DNA of 64,000 bases, taken from the NCBI GenBank assembly GCA_023433505.1, contig JAEZCO010000065.1:67572-131571 (forward strand). Reading direction: 5' to 3'. This document shows positions 61,322 to 64,000 of this stretch, piece by piece. The position numbers and the translations under genes were made by a program. This stretch comes from Bacillota bacterium. Lineage in GTDB: Bacteria; Bacillota; Clostridia; Acetivibrionales; DTU013. The notes beneath the pieces were generated by a model. That model worked only from the letters and a program-made list of their open reading frames with translations. It was not told where the DNA came from and ran no database searches. Position 1 is the stretch's first letter, and every line of letters begins with the position of its first letter.

Positions 61322-63673
61322 ATGAATAGTTGTTCCAGTGGAAGCAAGGATGTACCATGTATTATGGAAAAGCTAGGAAAAATAACGGATGCAAATGATA
61401 CTTTTTACGAACTTACCGGCTATCCACCGGATGAACTGCTGGATCAAACAACGGAAGAGGTATGGAAGCATTTGCTTCGCATGGATGCAAGTTTTGCTTT
61501 TACTGAAAATAAGGGCAAGGGCTATTTGTTTACAAAATCCCTCGAAGCCCGGTATGTGGAATTTGAAAGACTTAAGCAGAAGGTAAACGGCGAAACAACA
61601 TACCTTGCCAGCGAAATACCCGGTTCTAGATTTGAAGACAAAAACCAATTTGTTGAGAAGGTTATTACAGATAATGTTATGGGAGTGGCTGTACTCTCTG
61701 CCCCCGACTTAAGACTGATAAAGTCGAATCAAGCCTACATGTGCAGCCTGCCGCTGCCGGACAACAGCAAGGAGAGCTTATACGGCAAGCGTCTGAAGGA
61801 TTTTATCCCTGGTTTCGAGGGCAGCGCCATCGAAGAGAAAGTAAAGGCTGTCATTGCTGAAAACCTGTCATTATACCTGAAAGAATTTAACGGATTTATA
61901 TCCACAGGTAAAAGCCGGTATTGGGATGTTACACTGATTCCTGTTTCCGAAAACGGCAGGGTCACTTATCTGGTCCTTATGCTGGAGGAGGTTACAGAAC
62001 GTGTCTCCGTGAGAAAAGTGCTGAATTATCAAACCAAACTGATCAAACAGCAGAAGCAAGAGCTTGAAACAAAATGGAAACAGCTGTTGACCATCCTTGA
62101 TAATCTGGATGACTCCATCCTGCTTTATGACAACAGCGGGAAGGTGGTTTTTGCCAACCGGACAATCCGCAATACGCTTGGAAGCTTAAATATTCAGGAC
62201 CTGGATGTTTTTATGAAAAGGTACAGGTATTATGACGAAAGCGGAAAAGAGCTGATCTCCGGAAATTCCCCCCTGGCCAAATCCCTCCGGGGCCAGCATG
62301 TGCCCTCCATTATTGTACAGGCAGTTTGCGGCGATAAGGTATTTTACCTGAACATATCCATGCTTCCTATCTTCAACAGCAACAGGGAATTGGAGTTTGT
62401 ACTGTCCATAAGCCGCAACATTACCAAATCCCACCTGTCCCGCAGGCATATGCTTTCAGAGAACAAAAAACTGGAAGCTGTTATCGGAAATATGGGGGAC
62501 GCGCTTGCCGTCATAGACAAGTCCGGCCGGCTAATCATTGCAAATGATGCCGCAAAAAGGATTATCGCCTCCAGCGCATGGATGGATTACTACTATGAAG
62601 ACGGCAGTCAGCTGTATTGCCCTAATTTTCTGTTGACTACAGTATTGCGCGGAGAAAAAATAACCAAGAAACGGTATGTTGATCAAAGTGAAGAGAATGA
62701 AAAATATGCCGAGTTTTCGGCAATACCGGTATTTGATAAAAATGGCGAGCTTTACTTTTGCATCCTTATGAGCCATGACATTACCGAGTTGATACAAAAA
62801 GACAAGGCGATCAAGGAGCAGAATGAACTGCTGATCGAGGCGGAAAAAGAAAAGCTCGAAGCCCTTGAAAATGCAATAAAGCTTAAAGACGAGTTTCTTT
62901 ATCTTATCACCCACGAATTCAAAACTCCAATCGCGGTGATACGCTCCGCCTTACAGACCATCGAGCTGTTATACAAACAGCAGATGCCCGAAAAATCAAA
63001 TAAGCTGCTTCACTGTATCTGGCAAAATACGAACAGGGAATTGCGCCTGGTAAATAATCTTCTTGACATTACACGCATCAGCGCCGGGCATCTCAATGCT
63101 TGTAGTAAAAATATGGATATTGTCCTGCTTACCCGGTCCATTACCGAATCCATTAAGGATTTTGCAGAGCAAAAGGAGATTTCTCTTTCCTTTTCATCAA
63201 CGCTAAAAAATAAAATCATTGGGATCGATGCCGAAAAATATGAAAGAATCCTTCTGAATCTCTTATCCAATGCGGTTAAATACACCCCGAGAGGTAAAGC
63301 TATCTCCGTCAGTGTGTCGCAAAAAAACATGGGAAGAAAAAGCAAGGTGTGTATTCAGGTAAAAGACAACGGGATTGGCATCCCGAGGGATAAAACCGAA
63401 TTTATTTTTGAGAGGTTCGGCCAGGTGGACTGCTCCCTTACCCGGCAGGCGGAAGGGTCCGGAATAGGTCTGTACCTGGTCAGAATGCTGGTTAAACTGT
63501 TGGACGGAGAAATCACACTCCACAGTGTCGAAGGACGCGGCAGCACCTTTTCCATCCTCCTTCCCACCCTCAAAGCTAGGAACGAGAACTCCGGGGAAGC
63601 AGCAATGAAAGAAAATTCCGAAAGCCGTCTTATTGAAGCTACTGCCATTGAGTTCTCGGATATCTACATATGA
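61322..63673 (+). CDS. soluble multi-PAS sensor histidine kinase
   Basis: A 783-residue cytoplasmic kinase; no membrane segment is visible. A short N-terminal PAS-like part (KITDANDTFYELTGYPPDEL, about 15-40) precedes three PAS-type sections (about 110-240, 255-370 and 385-510), with a coiled-coil stretch near 500-525. The HisKA H-box is FLYLITHEFKTPIAVIRS (phospho-acceptor His near 530), and the HATPase has N-box LLNLLSNAVKYTP, G1 VKDNGIGIP and G2 GSGIGLYLV. ATG at 61322 follows AGGGGGCGG. No response regulator gene is adjacent, so it is an orphan kinase; in clostridia such PAS kinases sometimes feed Spo0A, which is speculation here. Confidence 0.9.
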   Translation: MNSCSSGSKDVPCIMEKLGKITDANDTFYELTGYPPDELLDQTTEEVWKHLLRMDASFAFTENKGKGYLFTKSLEARYVEFERLKQKVNGETTYLASEIPGSRFEDKNQFVEKVITDNVMGVAVLSAPDLRLIKSNQAYMCSLPLPDNSKESLYGKRLKDFIPGFEGSAIEEKVKAVIAENLSLYLKEFNGFISTGKSRYWDVTLIPVSENGRVTYLVLMLEEVTERVSVRKVLNYQTKLIKQQKQELETKWKQLLTILDNLDDSILLYDNSGKVVFANRTIRNTLGSLNIQDLDVFMKRYRYYDESGKELISGNSPLAKSLRGQHVPSIIVQAVCGDKVFYLNISMLPIFNSNRELEFVLSISRNITKSHLSRRHMLSENKKLEAVIGNMGDALAVIDKSGRLIIANDAAKRIIASSAWMDYYYEDGSQLYCPNFLLTTVLRGEKITKKRYVDQSEENEKYAEFSAIPVFDKNGELYFCILMSHDITELIQKDKAIKEQNELLIEAEKEKLEALENAIKLKDEFLYLITHEFKTPIAVIRSALQTIELLYKQQMPEKSNKLLHCIWQNTNRELRLVNNLLDITRISAGHLNACSKNMDIVLLTRSITESIKDFAEQKEISLSFSSTLKNKIIGIDAEKYERILLNLLSNAVKYTPRGKAISVSVSQKNMGRKSKVCIQVKDNGIGIPRDKTEFIFERFGQVDCSLTRQAEGSGIGLYLVRMLVKLLDGEITLHSVEGRGSTFSILLPTLKARNENSGEAAMKENSESRLIEATAIEFSDIYI

Positions 63674-63743
63674 AAAACAGGGAGCCCCGGCGGCAAAAAA
63701 GGCTGGATTTACCCTGCTGCTTTGTTCCACAGAACAATCGTTT

Positions 63744-63819
63744 TGTGGGTAAAACTCTGTGGATTATGTGCATAACCATGTGTATAAGCCTGTTTTTAGC
63801 TTGTTTTCCCTGTGGATAA
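63744..63819 (+). promoter_or_regulatory. cluster of five DnaA-box-like 9-mers, possible origin or DnaA-binding region
   Basis: Five same-orientation 9-mers match the reverse complement of the DnaA box TTATNCACA: TGTGGGTAA (63744), TGTGGATTA (63758), TGTGCATAA (63767), TGTGTATAA (63779) and TGTGGATAA (63811). The last is the perfect consensus, two more fit the relaxed form TGTGNATAA, and two have one mismatch. Chance would rarely give this density in 76 bases. AT-rich DNA follows. No dnaA gene is visible within the window; it could lie beyond its edge. Confidence 0.5.
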
Positions 63820-63862
63820 CCCGTTTTGGGAGCAAATATCCCCCGCTCCCCTATCATCGGTA

Positions 63863-63900
63863 CGAGCCGGGTCAGTTTATTTAAAAACTTCACCGGCTCG
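63863..63900. repeat. inverted repeat next to the DnaA-box cluster
   Basis: CGAGCCGG (63863-63870) and CCGGCTCG (63893-63900) are perfect complements. The spacer can pair further (AGTTT 63874-63878 with AAACT 63885-63889) beyond a 3x3 internal loop. No T run follows on the plus strand, so it is not a standard terminator. Confidence 0.5.
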
Positions 63901-64000
63901 CTATATAGAAGGGAGGAACCCTACTATATTTATATTACCCCGTATTTTTTAATTTACTATGAATATTTTGTTAAAACTCATACATTCGACCCCTGAATTT

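Larger units (their letters stand above)
63674..64000. other. 327-base gap at the right edge, no gene seen
   Basis: No convincing open frame lies here. It holds a run of DnaA-box-like 9-mers (63744-63819), a long hairpin (63863-63900) and an AT-rich stretch (63901-64000). No clear terminator follows the kinase gene. Confidence 0.6.

Noticed and set aside
63639..63893. Minus-strand open frame of 84 codons at the right edge
   Set aside because: It runs through the DnaA-box cluster and overlaps the kinase 3' end; no ribosome binding site or recognisable domain.
1..64000. CRISPR arrays, tRNA or rRNA genes, and intact transposases
   Set aside because: No regularly spaced repeats, cloverleaf-like sequences, rRNA signatures or transposase motifs were seen on either strand by eye; a tRNA or repeat-finding program could overturn this.

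Overview
The window reads as chromosome of a spore-forming, polysaccharide-degrading Firmicute, probably of class Clostridia. The support is an Agr-type quorum-sensing locus, a Spo0E-like phosphatase, strong G-rich ribosome binding sites, LplB/LplC/LipO-type sugar importers with YesM/YesN-type regulators, and RecD2. No finer assignment is safe. Almost everything from 2.5 to 61.1 kb is on the minus strand. No rRNA, tRNA, CRISPR array or intact insertion sequence was seen.

Region 1 (0-3.2 kb): the end of an AraC-type regulator; an Agr-like locus (AgrB protease, an AgrC-like membrane sensor lacking the kinase, and an AgrD-like pre-peptide with serine in place of the ring cysteine); a Spo0E-like gene with its own promoter and a palindrome at +1; and a small membrane-anchored HTH protein.

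Region 2 (3.2-24.6 kb, minus): a sense-import-degrade operon. Response regulator and YesM kinase come first, then a lipoprotein binding protein, two permeases, a GH38-like DUF5054 protein, two paralogues of an unrecognised hydrolase-like family (one cytoplasmic, one secreted with five F5/8C domains) and a 1615-residue protein whose C-terminal half is a GH35 beta-galactosidase.

Region 3 (24.7-42.2 kb, minus): a second such module. It has a membrane-bound AraC sensor-regulator, two permeases, a binding protein, a GH67/GH20-like protein, a GH116 enzyme, an unrecognised TIM-barrel hydrolase, a GH36 alpha-galactosidase, an MFS exporter/importer and a mutarotase-like protein.

Region 4 (42.4-58.9 kb, minus): a LacI-controlled catabolic locus. 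It encodes an FGGY kinase, a ceramidase-like hydrolase, an L-fucose/arabinose isomerase-like protein, a GH43-like protein, a Gfo/Idh/MocA oxidoreductase, a sugar isomerase, a complete 2-oxoacid dehydrogenase complex (E1 alpha, E1 beta, E2, E3), an SDR and an M24 peptidase-fold protein that has lost its metal ligands. Two promoters carry TCGAAA-type operators that fit autoregulation by the LacI protein. This locus is the best candidate for an undescribed pathway: an oxidative route in which a sugar-derived 2-oxoacid or diketone/ketol is cleaved to an acyl-CoA.

Region 5 (59-64 kb): RecD2 helicase, a divergent soluble PAS histidine kinase, and at the right edge a cluster of five same-orientation DnaA-box-like 9-mers followed by a hairpin and AT-rich DNA, a candidate DnaA-binding or origin region.

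Functions were assigned from recognisable motifs only; no database search was possible. Residue positions are approximate unless a single residue is named.
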